From Macrothele yani (Eukaryota > Arthropoda > Arachnida > Araneae > Macrothelidae): DNA of 64,000 nt. A model generated the notes under the pieces. The model was not told where the DNA came from and searched no databases. It was given only the letters and a program-made list of their open reading frames with translations. The stretch lies in contig CM077001.1 in NCBI GenBank assembly GCA_039090855.1, positions 120,795,922-120,859,921 of the forward strand, read 5' to 3'. Position 1 is the stretch's first letter; every line of letters begins with the position of its first letter. The position numbers and the translations under genes are program-made. Positions 21,735-31,789 of the stretch are shown here, piece by piece.

Positions 21735-23164
21735 CTCTGGCGGAAAGTGAAAAAGAACACCAAGAAGGAATTGGCGGACGATCATGAAATTTACAAATGT
21801 TAATGGAGTCGAGTTTACGTAGGTGTGATGTTAATTTCGGGACCAACTGGTGAGCGCTTACGCCATAGCACGGCATAATATGCAAATTATAGTCGGTGGT
21901 ATTTAAGGAGTACGGCGAAGTGAATGTAATCAGTCGTCGGCGTACCGACACGTGCGAAGACCCTGGAGAAGCTGCAATGCCTGGTCATGGAAGACGTGTA
22001 CGATTTCAGCAGTTATCGGACTTTGAGCGAGGTCGTCTAGTCGGTCTCCGCTAGGCCGGGTGGTCGTATCGTCGTATTGCGGAGCGAATTGGACGGGAAG
22101 TATCGGTGGTGGTGCGATGGTGGCGTAGATGGTCCGAGGAACATTCCCACACGAGAAGACGTGGAACCAGGAGTCACAGACGGACTGATGAGCGGGCCGA
22201 TCGACGCATAAGAAGAGCGGCGTTGTCAAACAGAACATCCACTGCGACGCAAATCCGAGCTGCCGTTGCACCTGTGGTGACTGTGCGAACAATCCGCAAC
22301 CGTCTACTGGATGCAGGACTACGTGCACGTGTGCCTCTGGCATGTGTACCTCTGACTCCAGCCCACCGTCAGGAATGGCTGCAGTGGTGTCGCCAACGTC
22401 TGCACTGGAGAAGGCAATGGCGATCTGTCGTGTTCAGGGATGAAAGCAGATTCTGCTTGGGAGCCTCCGATGGCCGCATGTGTGTTCGCAGACGCACAGG
22501 AAAGCGTCTCCACCCTTTTTGCATCCGCCAGCGACACCCAGGGCCTACGCCTGGTCTCCTGGTATGGAGATCGATCAGCTATCACTCCCGTACGCAACTA
22601 GTGTTTGTACCGGGTACGTTAAACAGCACCTCCTACATCAACAACATCATTCAGCCCGTTGTTGTGCCATTTTTAAGGTCGGTCCATCCTGGTGTTTTCC
22701 AGCAAGATAACGCACGCCCACACACGGCACGTGCAACGCAGCATGCACTTCAGGATGTGAGACAACTTCCATGGCCTGCACGTTCACCGAATTTTTCCCC
22801 CAATGAGCACGTGTGGGATTTTATGGGACAACGACTTATCCGGTCTCCACGGCCAGCCACGACCATCCCCGATTTACGCGTCCAGGTTGAGGATGCATGG
22901 AACTCAATACCTCGAACTTACATCCAACATCTGTACGACAGACTCCATGCCAGAATTGCACAGTGTGACGCAGTTCATGGCGGTTCAACCTCGTACTAAC
23001 CATGTTACATGGAAATGTTATATTTCAGTTTACCAGCAAATACAACTGTATTCTGCCATAATGTTTTGATCACGTTATCCTCTGTATTCCGTTATTATGC
23101 TGTATAAATTTCGTTGGTATCAGACGTCTCCTTCTTGGTGTTCTTTTTTCACTTTCCGCCAGTG
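21735..23164 (+). mobile_element. Tc1-like element C, almost intact
   Basis: Inverted ends CTCTGGCGGAAAGTGAAAAA and complement (CACTGGCGG at the right) are flanked by TA at 21733-21734 and 23165-23166. Length 1430 bp. It has the longest uninterrupted DNA-transposon gene in the window and stands directly against a (TA)n tract (23165-23182). Confidence 0.92.
21977..22999 (+). pseudogene. Tc1-like transposase C, one premature stop
   Basis: From ATG 21977 to 22999 the frame is open for 340 codons except for one TAG at codon 26 (22052-22054). The uninterrupted part from codon 44 is 297 residues. Domains in order: helix-turn-helix pair (FERGRLVGLR, WSYRRIAERIGREVSVVVRWW), AT-hook-like basic linker, and DDE core with Asp155 (FRDESRFCLG), Asp244 (FQQDNARPHTA) and Glu277 (SPNEHVWD). 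Spacing Asp244-Glu277 is 32 residues. The usual SPDLSPIE motif reads SPNFSPNE, so two normally conserved positions have changed. The carboxy end is VHGGSTSY. A leaky read-through or downstream start could still yield a truncated protein, but no activity is claimed. Confidence 0.9.
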
Positions 23165-23203
23165 TATATATATATATATATGGCTTTAAATACGTACTCA
23201 ATC
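23165..23203. repeat. (TA)n tract and start of tRNA repeat unit 3
   Basis: TA run followed by GGCTTTAAATACGTACTCAATC, the usual start of the tRNA-Ser repeat unit. It is interrupted at 23204 by a hAT element. Confidence 0.85.
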
Positions 23204-23398
23204 CAGAGATGGAAGCTGGTCACGGGTCATTGGGTCGACAATTTCTTGCGGGTCAAGGTATTCGTGACTTGATTTCGACCAGGTTCTATCTCCGTTTTAT
23301 TTTTGAATAGAAAAAAAAAAAAAAATTCAAAGAACCCTTCAAAGATCGTTGAAATATTTTTTTTTTCAAAGACCTGTGAATGGTTTTTCAGAACTTTA

Positions 23399-24388
23399 GA
23401 GTATGATCCTAGAACTTGCTGAGAAGGGTGAAGAAATGGGATTAAAAATGAACTTTCAGAAGACAGAACAATGTACAATGCTTTTACAAGGAATGAAGAT
23501 TTTTCGGTTGATGGGGAAAAGCTGGAGATAACCGATGCCTTGATTTATGTTGGTCAGCAGATATCAAGCAAAGGTCACACTGATAAAGAAATTAATCGAC
23601 GTATAAAACTTCGTTGGAGAGCTTTTAGAAGAAACTACAATTTTTAAGAGCAATATGCCATTATGTCTTAAAAGAAGAGTGTTTTAATCATTGCGTCTTT
23701 CCGGTGCTTACGTACGGGGTAGAGACGTGGACCTTAACCAAACAAGTTAGTAAAATCATGCAATGCATTGATTATAATACGCTTTCCAACATGCCGGAAA
23801 TCATTACTCAAGTTATGAGGGTAATGGCTGTGGAATAAATATCGCTCCTGTGCCCTGACCTTTGACCCCATTTCGCCCATTTTCAATAGGGTTCGTCCCC
23901 AGGTGGTCCCCTACCACATACTAAAATTTCATTGAAATCGGACCATTTTTACGCGAGTTATTATGCTGACAGACGGACAGAAGGACAAAGCTGGAGCATA
24001 TACGCTTTTTCAACCTACGGTTGGAAAGCGTAAAAAAGTCATGCAAAGACTGCAGACAACTGAAATAAGCGTAGAGAGATACATGCTTGGTTCAACCAAG
24101 AAAGATAAAACAAGAGCTCGTTGATAAGGAAAATAACAACAGTGGAAGACATCGCGATAAGAGTAAAATTCCTGAAGTGGCAATGTGCTGGACATGTTGC
24201 CAGGATAACGGTCCACCGATGAACAACCGAAATTTTAGACTGGATTCCAAGGGACAGGAAAAGACCCAAACGACCACGTGGGACATGAGTGGATGGAGGA
24301 GAATGGCCCAAGACAGTCCGTTGTTGAAGAAACTTGGGAGACCTTCATCCAGCGGTGGATCGATAATGATTGACAATGATGATGATGT
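23399..24388 (+). pseudogene. Old RTE 3' fragment, split by a Helitron-like element
   Basis: Matches the last third of the RTE gene, from the LADKSKEVGLKMNFQ region to the (GAT)n tail, with many substitutions and frameshifts. The two parts, 23399-23742 and 24033-24388, join exactly across the insertion at the ACCTTAACTAAA position of other copies. It is older than the full-length RTE copies here. Confidence 0.85.
23743..24032 (-). mobile_element. Helitron/Helentron-like element, copy B
   Basis: A 290-bp short version in reverse: on the minus strand it starts TACGCTTTCCAACCGTAGG and ends TTTACTAACTTG, with a single repeat unit between. It sits in an A-run (T-run on the minus strand) of the RTE relic and adds no target duplication. 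The uninterrupted RTE sequence known from other copies defines the boundaries well. Confidence 0.75.
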
Positions 24389-24490
24389 AGTCGAATTTAT
24401 AGTTTAAAGCAGATTTGTCCGGGTCAAGTCTGGGTCGGGTCCAATTATGTGACGTCCGGGTCGAAAATTTTTGACCTGCTTCCAACTCTG

Positions 24491-24990
24491 ACTCAGTACC
24501 CCTCAATGCGGCATGACCCGTACCCCCCCCCCCCGTCCCTCTTGGTTACGCCTCTGATGCTAGTTCCAGAATACAAGCCCCTTGTTTAAAAAAAAAAAAA
24601 AAAGGACATGTGCATCAATGAAGCGATCTCTCAGTTTTTTAGGCAAATGAAGAACAATTATTCATTGCTGCATGGTTAGCGCGGGAGCTTTATATGAATT
24701 AACGAAAACACAAAAAGGATAAACTTGGAATTCAGGGTTACAAGATACTTTTTGCACTAACTAGGAAAGAAAAAACAATCTAGTATCAGTATCACTTTTA
24801 CAGTCCTACATTTTTTACTTCAGAGCTCACAACCGAATGGTTTCGATTTAGCTGAAAGTTTAATGTTTTAAAAATTACTGAGATTTTTATTACTTTTTAA
24901 GCGTTCACGTAAATGTAATAGTCTTGTAAAAACGTTCACTGAAAGATGTACATGACTGTATCGCTCCCTACAGTGAAATTTGAGAATTTA
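24491..24990. repeat. tRNA-Ser repeat unit 3, part 1
   Basis: Continues the unit interrupted at 23204: a C-run, CTTGGTTACGCCTCTGATGC, TTCCAGAATACAAGC and CGCTCCCTACAGTGAAATTT. The unit goes on at 26401-26785, 30820-30843 and 37341-37863, with four insertions between, and so is spread over more than 13 kb. Confidence 0.85.
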
Positions 24991-26400
24991 CACAGCTGGC
25001 CACCCAAAATGCAACACCAAGAAGGAAGCATCGGATTGGCCTGAAATTCGCAGCATGCGTCGCCCGCGAGAGGACATGCAAACGATTAGCATTGCAGGGC
25101 ATATGCAAATCATGTGCGCCCGGTATGCCACCAAGAAGCACTATAAGAAGGGTGCGCCGAAGGCCGGGTGTAAGTAGTGGAAGTGTGTTGTGCTGCCGGA
25201 CCTGTGCGTGGGAAGCTTCCTGACGCCTCGTCGCAGAATACGGCAGTCATTCCAGCACGTTTCGGAGTTCGACAAAAGACGAATAGTGGCTTATCGCGAC
25301 AGCGGTTTATCGTACCGTGACATCGGCGCTCGTGTGGGACGACATCTAGCCACAGTGAGGCGAGTATGGATTCGGTGGGTGCAGGAGGGACGGACGGACC
25401 GACGTGAGTGATTGCCGCAGCCGCGGCACACCACCTAACGAGAGGACCGGCATGTTGTTCGGCGGGCATTGCCGGCTCGTACTGCCACATCACAACGAAC
25501 GTTAGCGCAGGAATTAAGGTGTGTTGCGCAACAACCTGTGTCAGCACGTACCGTTCGACGTCGTCTGCAGGAGCGGGGACTTGTCGCACGGCGCCCAGCA
25601 CTCGGATTACCATTGACGTTTCACCACCGGCGAGTGCGGCGGGAGTGGGCCGTTGAACGCCACACCTGCACTACGGAATGGCACGGCATTGTCTTCTCCG
25701 ACGAATCCCGCTTCTGCCTGCATCACCACGATGGTCGGATCCTCTTGTGGCGGCACCGCGGCCAGAGACTGTATGGCGCCTGCATTATGCATCGCCATAC
25801 CGGTCCGTCGCCTGGCGTTATGATTTGGGGCGCAATCGGACATGACACCCGCACCCCTTTGGTACGCATCGCCGGTACACTCAACACCCACCGCTACATC
25901 TCCGACGTTTTGCAGCCTGTAGTCCTCCCTTACCTGCAGGACATGCCAGCGGTCACGTTTCAACAGGACAATGCGCGCCCGCACGTGACACGCATCGTGC
26001 AACAATTCTTCACGGCCCACCAGGTATCACTGCTGCCGTGGCCGCCTGTTCTCTCGATATGTCGCCCATCGAACAGTTTGGTCGCTGATCGGCAACCGAG
26101 TGGCCCGGCAAGCACCACCCGCGGCTACGCCTGATGAATTGTGGCAGCGTGTGGAAGCAGATTGGACCGACATACCCCAAGCCCACATCCAAAGCCTCTT
26201 TCGTTTGATGCCACGGTGTGTAGCGGCCGTTATTGCCAGCCATGGGGGCCACATTAACTATTGATGTCTGCATGTTCCGCTAGTCGCACGGGCCTGTAAG
26301 CTCAATCGTTTCATCTTTGTATCTGTTGTTATGTGTCCAGTAAATCTGGCTTTGCTATCTCGTGTCCTTCTTGGTGTTGCATTTTGGGTGGCCAACAGTG
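24991..26400 (+). mobile_element. Tc1-like element B, copy 2
   Basis: Inverted ends CACAGCTGGCCACCCAAAAT and complement, TA at 24989-24990 and 26401-26402; 1410 bp. It interrupts the tRNA repeat unit between AATTT and the AAATTGCTCATAT segment. Opposite in direction to copy 1 at 19376. Confidence 0.93.
25220..26264 (+). pseudogene. Tc1-like transposase B2, broken
   Basis: Helix-turn-helix pair (SEFDKRRIVAYRDSGLSYRD, ARVGRHLATVRRVW) ends at a TGA near 25409. After a shift a 221-codon frame (25469-26134) holds TLAQELRCVAQQPVSARTV, FSDESRFCLHHHDG (first Asp), MHRHTGPSPGVMIWGAIG and TFQQDNARPHVTR (second Asp). A shift near 26045, at LLPWPP, removes the SPDLSPIE glutamate segment; the tail then returns in another frame with ELWQRVEADW and a GGHINY-type end at about 26264. 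Better preserved than copy 1. Confidence 0.9.
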
Positions 26401-26848
26401 TATATAATATTTAAATTGCTCATATTGAAAAAACCTGTTGACACAGTCACTATTTCGAAATTCCGATTTACACAGCCTATAGTGGCATATTCGAGGACTG
26501 TATGAAAAATTCCAATGTGTGAAAAACAGCAGAGACGACAAGAATGAGACGTGCAATGAAACGACCAAAGTTATTCGAACGCAATCACTGCATTACAAGA
26601 CCACCATCATGACTACTCCGCCATCCTGAGCAACCATCGCTAAGTGTACTTAACAGAAGGATTTTCAAGAGACGTTCACAAAATAGCCGAGTTGTCAACG
26701 ATAATGGCATTAAAAGCAAGAGCACAGGTATAACATCGTATTAAATTAATCAAACAGCCACCGCTTCACGTATAAGACACATTTTTACGCTTTCGAATAG
26801 TAGGTTGAAGAAGCGTATATGCTCCAGCTTTGTCCGTCTGTCCGTCCG

Positions 26849-27578
26849 CATGATAACTCGCGTAAAAATGGTTCGATTTCCATGAAATTTTAGTATGCGG
26901 TAGCGGACCACCTGGGGACGAACCCTATTGAAAAATGGGGAAATGGGGTCCAAGGTCAGGACATAGGGGAGGGATCCATTCTATTGCCCTTATGCATCAT
27001 AACTTCCGTAAAAATGGTTCGATTTTAATGAAATTTTAGTATGCGGTAGGGGACCACCTGGGGACGAACCCTATTGGAAAATGGGGAAATGGGGTCAAAG
27101 GTCAGGACATAGGGGAGGGATCCATTCTATTGACCTTATGCATCATAACTTGCGTAAAAATGGTTCGATTTTAATGAAATTTTAGTATGCGGTAGGGGAC
27201 CACCTGGGGACGAACCTCATTGAAGAATGGGGAAATGGGGTTAAAGGTGAGGACATAGGGGAGGGATCCATTCTATTGCCCTTATGCATCATAACTTGCG
27301 TAAAAATGGTTCGATTTTAATGAAATTTTAGTATGCGGTAGGGGACCACCTGGGGACGAACCCTATTGAAAAATGGGGAAATGGGGTCAAAGATCAGGAC
27401 ATAGGGGAGGGATCCATTCTATTGCCCTTATGCATCATAACTTGCGTAAAAATGGTTCGATTTTAATGAAATTTTAGTATGTGGTAGGGGACCACCTGGG
27501 GACGAACCCTATTGAAAATGGGCGAAATGGGGTCAAAGGTCAGGACATAAGAGTGGGATCCATTCCATCGCCCTTATG
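26849..27578 (+). repeat. Tandem array of five 146-bp units
   Basis: Unit starts at 26849, 26995, 27141, 27287 and 27433, with the next at 27579, give an exact 146-bp period. Each unit has ATAACTTGCGTAAAAATGG, GTAGGGGACCACCTGGGGAC, GGTCAGGACATAGG and GGATCCATTC. Inner units are almost identical; the first and last are more diverged. A partial sixth unit follows before the LTR-type insertion. Confidence 0.95.
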
Positions 27579-27644
27579 CGCTATAACTTAGGTAAAAATG
27601 CTTCGATTGAGAGAAAACTTTATCATGTTGTTCCGGAAGAATAC

Positions 27645-30600
27645 TGTTACAGTGGACACCCCCCCCTCCCATCCTAAAACCTGAAGAAAACTTTAAAATT
27701 TGTCCGCCATGTCGCGTATTGTATGAGGCAGCTAGGAATCACAGTTCGGCAGGCTCACATGTTCTTTTACAGTTCAGTTTTTTTTATTTATTTCTCATTT
27801 ACGTTGTTTTTTTCTTTCGGATGTTCTCTAAAATTAATTAACAAAATTGCGGGATAATTAGGAAGTCGCTCCAATGCTCTTGAAGGCAAGAAACGCAATA
27901 TTTTTGCCATTTTGAATTGTTTCTACCTGTGGGAAAAGGTAGCCCTCAATGGTTGCTCTGGAAATTGATAAGAGCAAAGCGATAGGCCCAGAAGAGGACT
28001 TCTGGATTTCTTGAGGAGGGGCCGATGTTACGACCCACCCCCGCCATTAATTTAGTAATTAATGGGCGTGGTTGATGTGTGAAATTAATTAAGTATTAAT
28101 TATGTTCGAGGCTTGATTGGAGTTTAAAAGTGTAAACAGCAGATAAAGTTTTATCTGGTGGTTTGGAAAGAAAAGAGGCGAAGAATTCTCTCTCTGGCTG
28201 GGTGGTCTCAGAATAGCTCTGTTAGGTCATAAATATCAGGGCGCAGCTGACGGGAGCCTAAGCAACACGGAAAGGGAAAGTGGTTCCTTTCGAAGAAGGG
28301 TCCACTTGAGTAAATGAATGAAGATGGGGACAAAAGGTTTAGCGAATAATCGTAAATTCGTCGATTGTTTGGGGCATTTTCGAGAACAATTGCTCTCTGT
28401 GTGGTCCGTGCAGAAAAATAAGATTTCGCACTTAGCGTGAAAATAAGGAAGAAAGTTTAGTTGTCTGTGCGCTCTCCGATGTGAAAGGCTGGATGCCTTG
28501 GATCTGCAAAAATGAATTGGGAAAAATGAAGCAGCAAACCTCCCCGCATTTGGTAAGAAATGGAGACAACTCGAGGCGGCTGATGGAGATGCCAGATTGC
28601 CATAAAGACAGCGGAATGCCTAAATCCGCGGGATAAAGCAGAAATTTCTAGGCTGGAGCGTAATGGAAATCAGCGACTGTTTGGCCTAATGAAAGCCAAG
28701 TTACAGGCAAATTAAGAAGTCTGCGAGTGGACAGTGGTCATTCCAATGAGAAGCGAAGCCAAGCAAAGTCGGGTTCGGATGCCAACCACTGCAGTGTGGA
28801 ATCGTCACCCCCATTCATCCCGTACTGTGGAGGAAGTGAAGAGACGCGCTTGTCTTACGGGGCGAAGCGAGGCCCCATGTGTGCGTGTGTGTGGTCACGT
28901 AAGCAGCGAAGCCACTACGTGTAAGTGCGACGGGATAAAAACATGGCGAAAGAAAAATATGAGCGTAAGAGCGGTGGCTTCGATACCTAACAAATATACA
29001 GGTGAAATGTTGAGTTGCTGATATACGCTTAAGGTAAAAGCACGTCTGATTTCGCTCGGCCGAGAAAATTAATCTCAGGGCTGGCGGTCGCAACTCGATA
29101 AAAAAATGGAAACAAAACCTGCGAGTGGCATATTTGAACTGCGTACTCAGGCAGGGTAGATGGTTTGCTAACGGAAAGAAACTGACTGAATAGGGAATGA
29201 ACGGTCAAAAAGGACGGAAGGTAGCGACGGACGGAATCCACTATAGCAGCAGCGGAAGTGAGGGCGTGCCACTCACCAAGCAGTTGACGTTCACAATTAT
29301 TTCTTCACGACAACAGAAATCATTTCCCAGGAACACAGAAAATCAATCTTGGAAACCGCAACAGCAGATGTGAGAGGGCCTATTTTACTTAACGGCCACC
29401 TTCAAATCGTCACGAGAATAGATCAGTGTGCATTCTAATCATTGCAACAAAGTGCGGCGTGATATTACCATTTTAATTGTGTGCTTCATTTACATCAAGC
29501 GTCAAAATGAAGTGTTGAATCATCGGTGCTGCCACATGGTGCAAGTGTCCGTGTGTGTGTGCGCGTTTTTTTTTTTTTTTTTGTTGTGTGATATTATGTG
29601 ATGCACGCTGGATTTGCACAGCAAAGTCACGAAACTGTAAGTAGATGAATATTTCCTTTTTCTTTCTTCGCACATCTGCGAACTTGTGCCATCCCGACAC
29701 CCAAAGCTGCATGGACATAGATGCAGTAATGCTGAGTGACTGAACCTCAGAGGAAATACCTGCACATACAGATTTCAATTTCTTACCGGGCCCATTTCCT
29801 GATTATTTTTTTTACATGAATAAGGGAGAGGGTGTGGCCACAAATTCCGCTGGGCGGGACAGTTTCTTTTAACTTTGGTTCAGGGCCAAAGCGAGTGGAG
29901 AAGGGATCTGCATGTGCATGCCTATTAGATTTAGTTAATTAACTTTGGCAGATTTCGCACCTATAATCGTATACCGCAAATTAACGTGCTTGTGTATTTT
30001 GTGTCGCGAGTATTTTTAATGTGATCGTTTGCATATAATTTTTTTTCATTCTCTAAGCAATTGTATATGAATATCACCTGCAGCTCTATTTAGTGTGTAA
30101 ACGAGTAGTATCTCTTGTTCAGATAGTCCGGTGGAGACTCAGTCGGCTGCGTTATCCGACAGTAAAGTGTGACACCGTATGCTGCCCACATATGAGGGGC
30201 AATTGTCTATGCGCCTAGAGAGCGCCGGATCTGTCTAAATCTCGCAGAACGTTATTAAATGTTGTGTTGTGTATTTGAGAATCATGTGTTATTTGCGAAA
30301 GTGAGTGTTGTACTGGCTGGTTGGGGATTGAATGTACCGGAGTAAGATCCGGACCACTACACTCAGTCACGAATTGGTGATTGCGGGTGAACCTCATCAC
30401 AACTCTGATCCCAAAGTATCATTTTTTTTTTAGATTATTTTATTTTTTATTTGGTGTTGTTATTTTGTTCACAAGGTGGATTCACCCAAGCCTTATGCTT
30501 CGGGTCATTCTTCAACTTTCATTTTTTTATGTTCTGGTGTGAATCTTTGAGTGCAGCAGTGCACCTGAGATTCTCACCTGGTGCCGTGGCCAACTAAATT

Positions 30601-30665
30601 GTACTTCAGGTCTCAAGCACTGTTACCGGCCGACTCGGCAGGAACACTGCTAGTGCCGTGTAACA
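27645..30665 (+). mobile_element. LTR-retrotransposon derivative
   Basis: The inserted 3021 bp begins TGTTACAGTGG and ends CCGTGTAACA, thus TG...CA with a 7-bp inverted end, and is flanked by ATAC (27641-27644 and 30666-30669). These are features of LTR retrotransposon insertions. At 28025 a second TGTTACGACCCACCCCC is preceded by the purine-rich GAGGAGGGGCCGA, as at the start of a 3' LTR. A reading is that 28025-30665 is one long 3' LTR and 27645-28024 is what remains of the 5' LTR and interior after deletion. No gag or pol domain is recognisable; a fully solo-LTR reading is also possible. Confidence 0.6.
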
Positions 30666-30819
30666 ATACTTAACCGGTTCTGTTCAATATAATCGAAATG
30701 GGGTCAGGGCACAGGAGCTATATTTATTCCACAGCCATGATCCTCATAACTTGAGTAAGGATTTCTGTTATGCTGGAAAGCGTATCATAATCAATGCATT
30801 GCATTATTTTACTAACTTG

Positions 30820-30843
30820 TTAAATTAGTGCAGGAGATATAAA
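30820..30843. repeat. tRNA-Ser repeat unit 3, short middle part
   Basis: Only AGTGCAGGAGATATAAA of the unit lies here, between the Helitron-like element and the next hAT. Its last octamer GATATAAA (30836-30843) corresponds to GATATGAA at 37341-37348. Confidence 0.8.
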
Positions 30844-31408
30844 CAGTGATGTAGTTTAAAAAAAAAATGCCTTAGCGCTGAATTGATTAGGAAACCTCAA
30901 CCTGGGAATAACACCTTCGAAAATTTTTCAAAAGCCGTATGAAAAAAATTGATTTAATTTATCTACTTAGCAATTTTTTTTACGAATTACTTTTATCTAT
31001 TTATATTAAAATTGCACGATTTGAGCAATTTTAAATAAAACAATATTACGTGGACGTGGTAGTCATATGCTAGGAATACTAAATTTTTATTTAAAAACCA
31101 CTCTGTCGTTCTGCAGGATTTCAAGCATTTATTGTGAATTATGCATACAAATCACATTGGACAAATGTAACTAACATAGTTACATGAACTCAGTGTGACT
31201 AATGCGCAGATTTTTTTAAGATTATGAAGTGGACGCACGATATGTCTTTTGTGTTGCCGATAAGGAAGCAGGGAGTGAGCTCCGTGGATTACTTTTATTA
31301 GAGCCGATATCGAGCAGTTTAATGGAAATGCCCTTCACTAACGTTGTCTTCTCTCGGAGCAGTGCAATCTTAATCCTAAAGAGTATCCACCACCTATAAC
31401 TTCCTTTT

Positions 31409-31636
31409 TTTTTTTTTTCGTTTCTTTTTTTATTGAAGGTTTAAAGATCACCGTGAGCAATACAATGGACTATAATCAGTCACCCGTCCCTAATTTAGGG
31501 CCGCTGGCTCCAGGGACGGGAGAGCCAGTGCAGTAAGACAAACACAACATCCATGCCTCACCGGGATCTGAATCCGGACCAATCTCGGGCGAATGGTCAA
31601 AGGCCATCGCTTAAACCACTGCGCCACCGGGGCGGC
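31409..31636 (-). mobile_element. tRNA-derived SINE, family 1, copy 3
   Basis: Reverse copy with the T-rich tail complement at the left, body containing CCCTAAATTAGGG-complement, and a tRNA-like head ending CCACCGGGGCGGC on the plus strand. The 12-bp repeat TAACTTCCTTTT at 31397-31408 and 31637-31648 flanks it. Confidence 0.9.
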
Positions 31637-31739
31637 TAACTTCCTTTTAATTGTCGTCAAGAAAAAAAGAGTTCACAATGACTTCGTGCTCTCAAACCCT
31701 TAGGATCCGTGACACCCCTACTGCGTAATCAGACTGTAC

Positions 31740-31789
31740 CGTTTGTTTCATCCATACAATATATATATATATATCCCATATATATATAT
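31740..31789. repeat. (TA)n tract with palindrome at RTE 5' junction
   Basis: TA runs interrupted by CCCATATATATATATGGG, a perfect palindrome that continues into the first bases of RTE copy 2. Confidence 0.8.

Larger units (their letters stand above)
23204..24490. mobile_element. hAT-type element (family d)
   Basis: Ends CAGAGATGGAAGCTGGTC and GACCTGCTTCCAACTCTG are inverted repeats with three differences. Flanking octamers ACTCAATC (23196-23203) and ACTCAGTA (24491-24498) match at five or six of eight positions, consistent with an old 8-bp duplication. No transposase is present. An RTE fragment and a Helitron-like element lie inside. Confidence 0.7.
26786..30819 (+). mobile_element. Helitron/Helentron-like element, copy C, split by an LTR-type insertion
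   Basis: The left part (26786-27644) has the TACGCTTTC start and five full tandem units. The right part (30666-30819) has the mirror motif GTTGGAAAGCGTA... in the form GCTGGAAAGCGTA, the palindrome around AATGCATT and the end ACTAACTTG. It lies in a T-run of the tRNA repeat unit and adds no target duplication. With the insertion removed it is about 1.0 kb. Confidence 0.75.

Noticed and set aside
26849..27578. Regular spaced repeats resembling a CRISPR array
   Set aside because: The 146-bp units are contiguous with no unique spacers, are far longer than CRISPR repeats, and sit inside a eukaryotic mobile element.
26849..27578. 146-bp period as a nucleosome-phasing signal
   Set aside because: The number is close to the length of DNA on a nucleosome core, but one family of units gives no support beyond coincidence.
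28727..29093. Overlapping frames of 65-95 codons inside the LTR-type insertion
   Set aside because: No gag, protease or RT motif; frames on both strands overlap and composition is that of the surrounding non-coding DNA.
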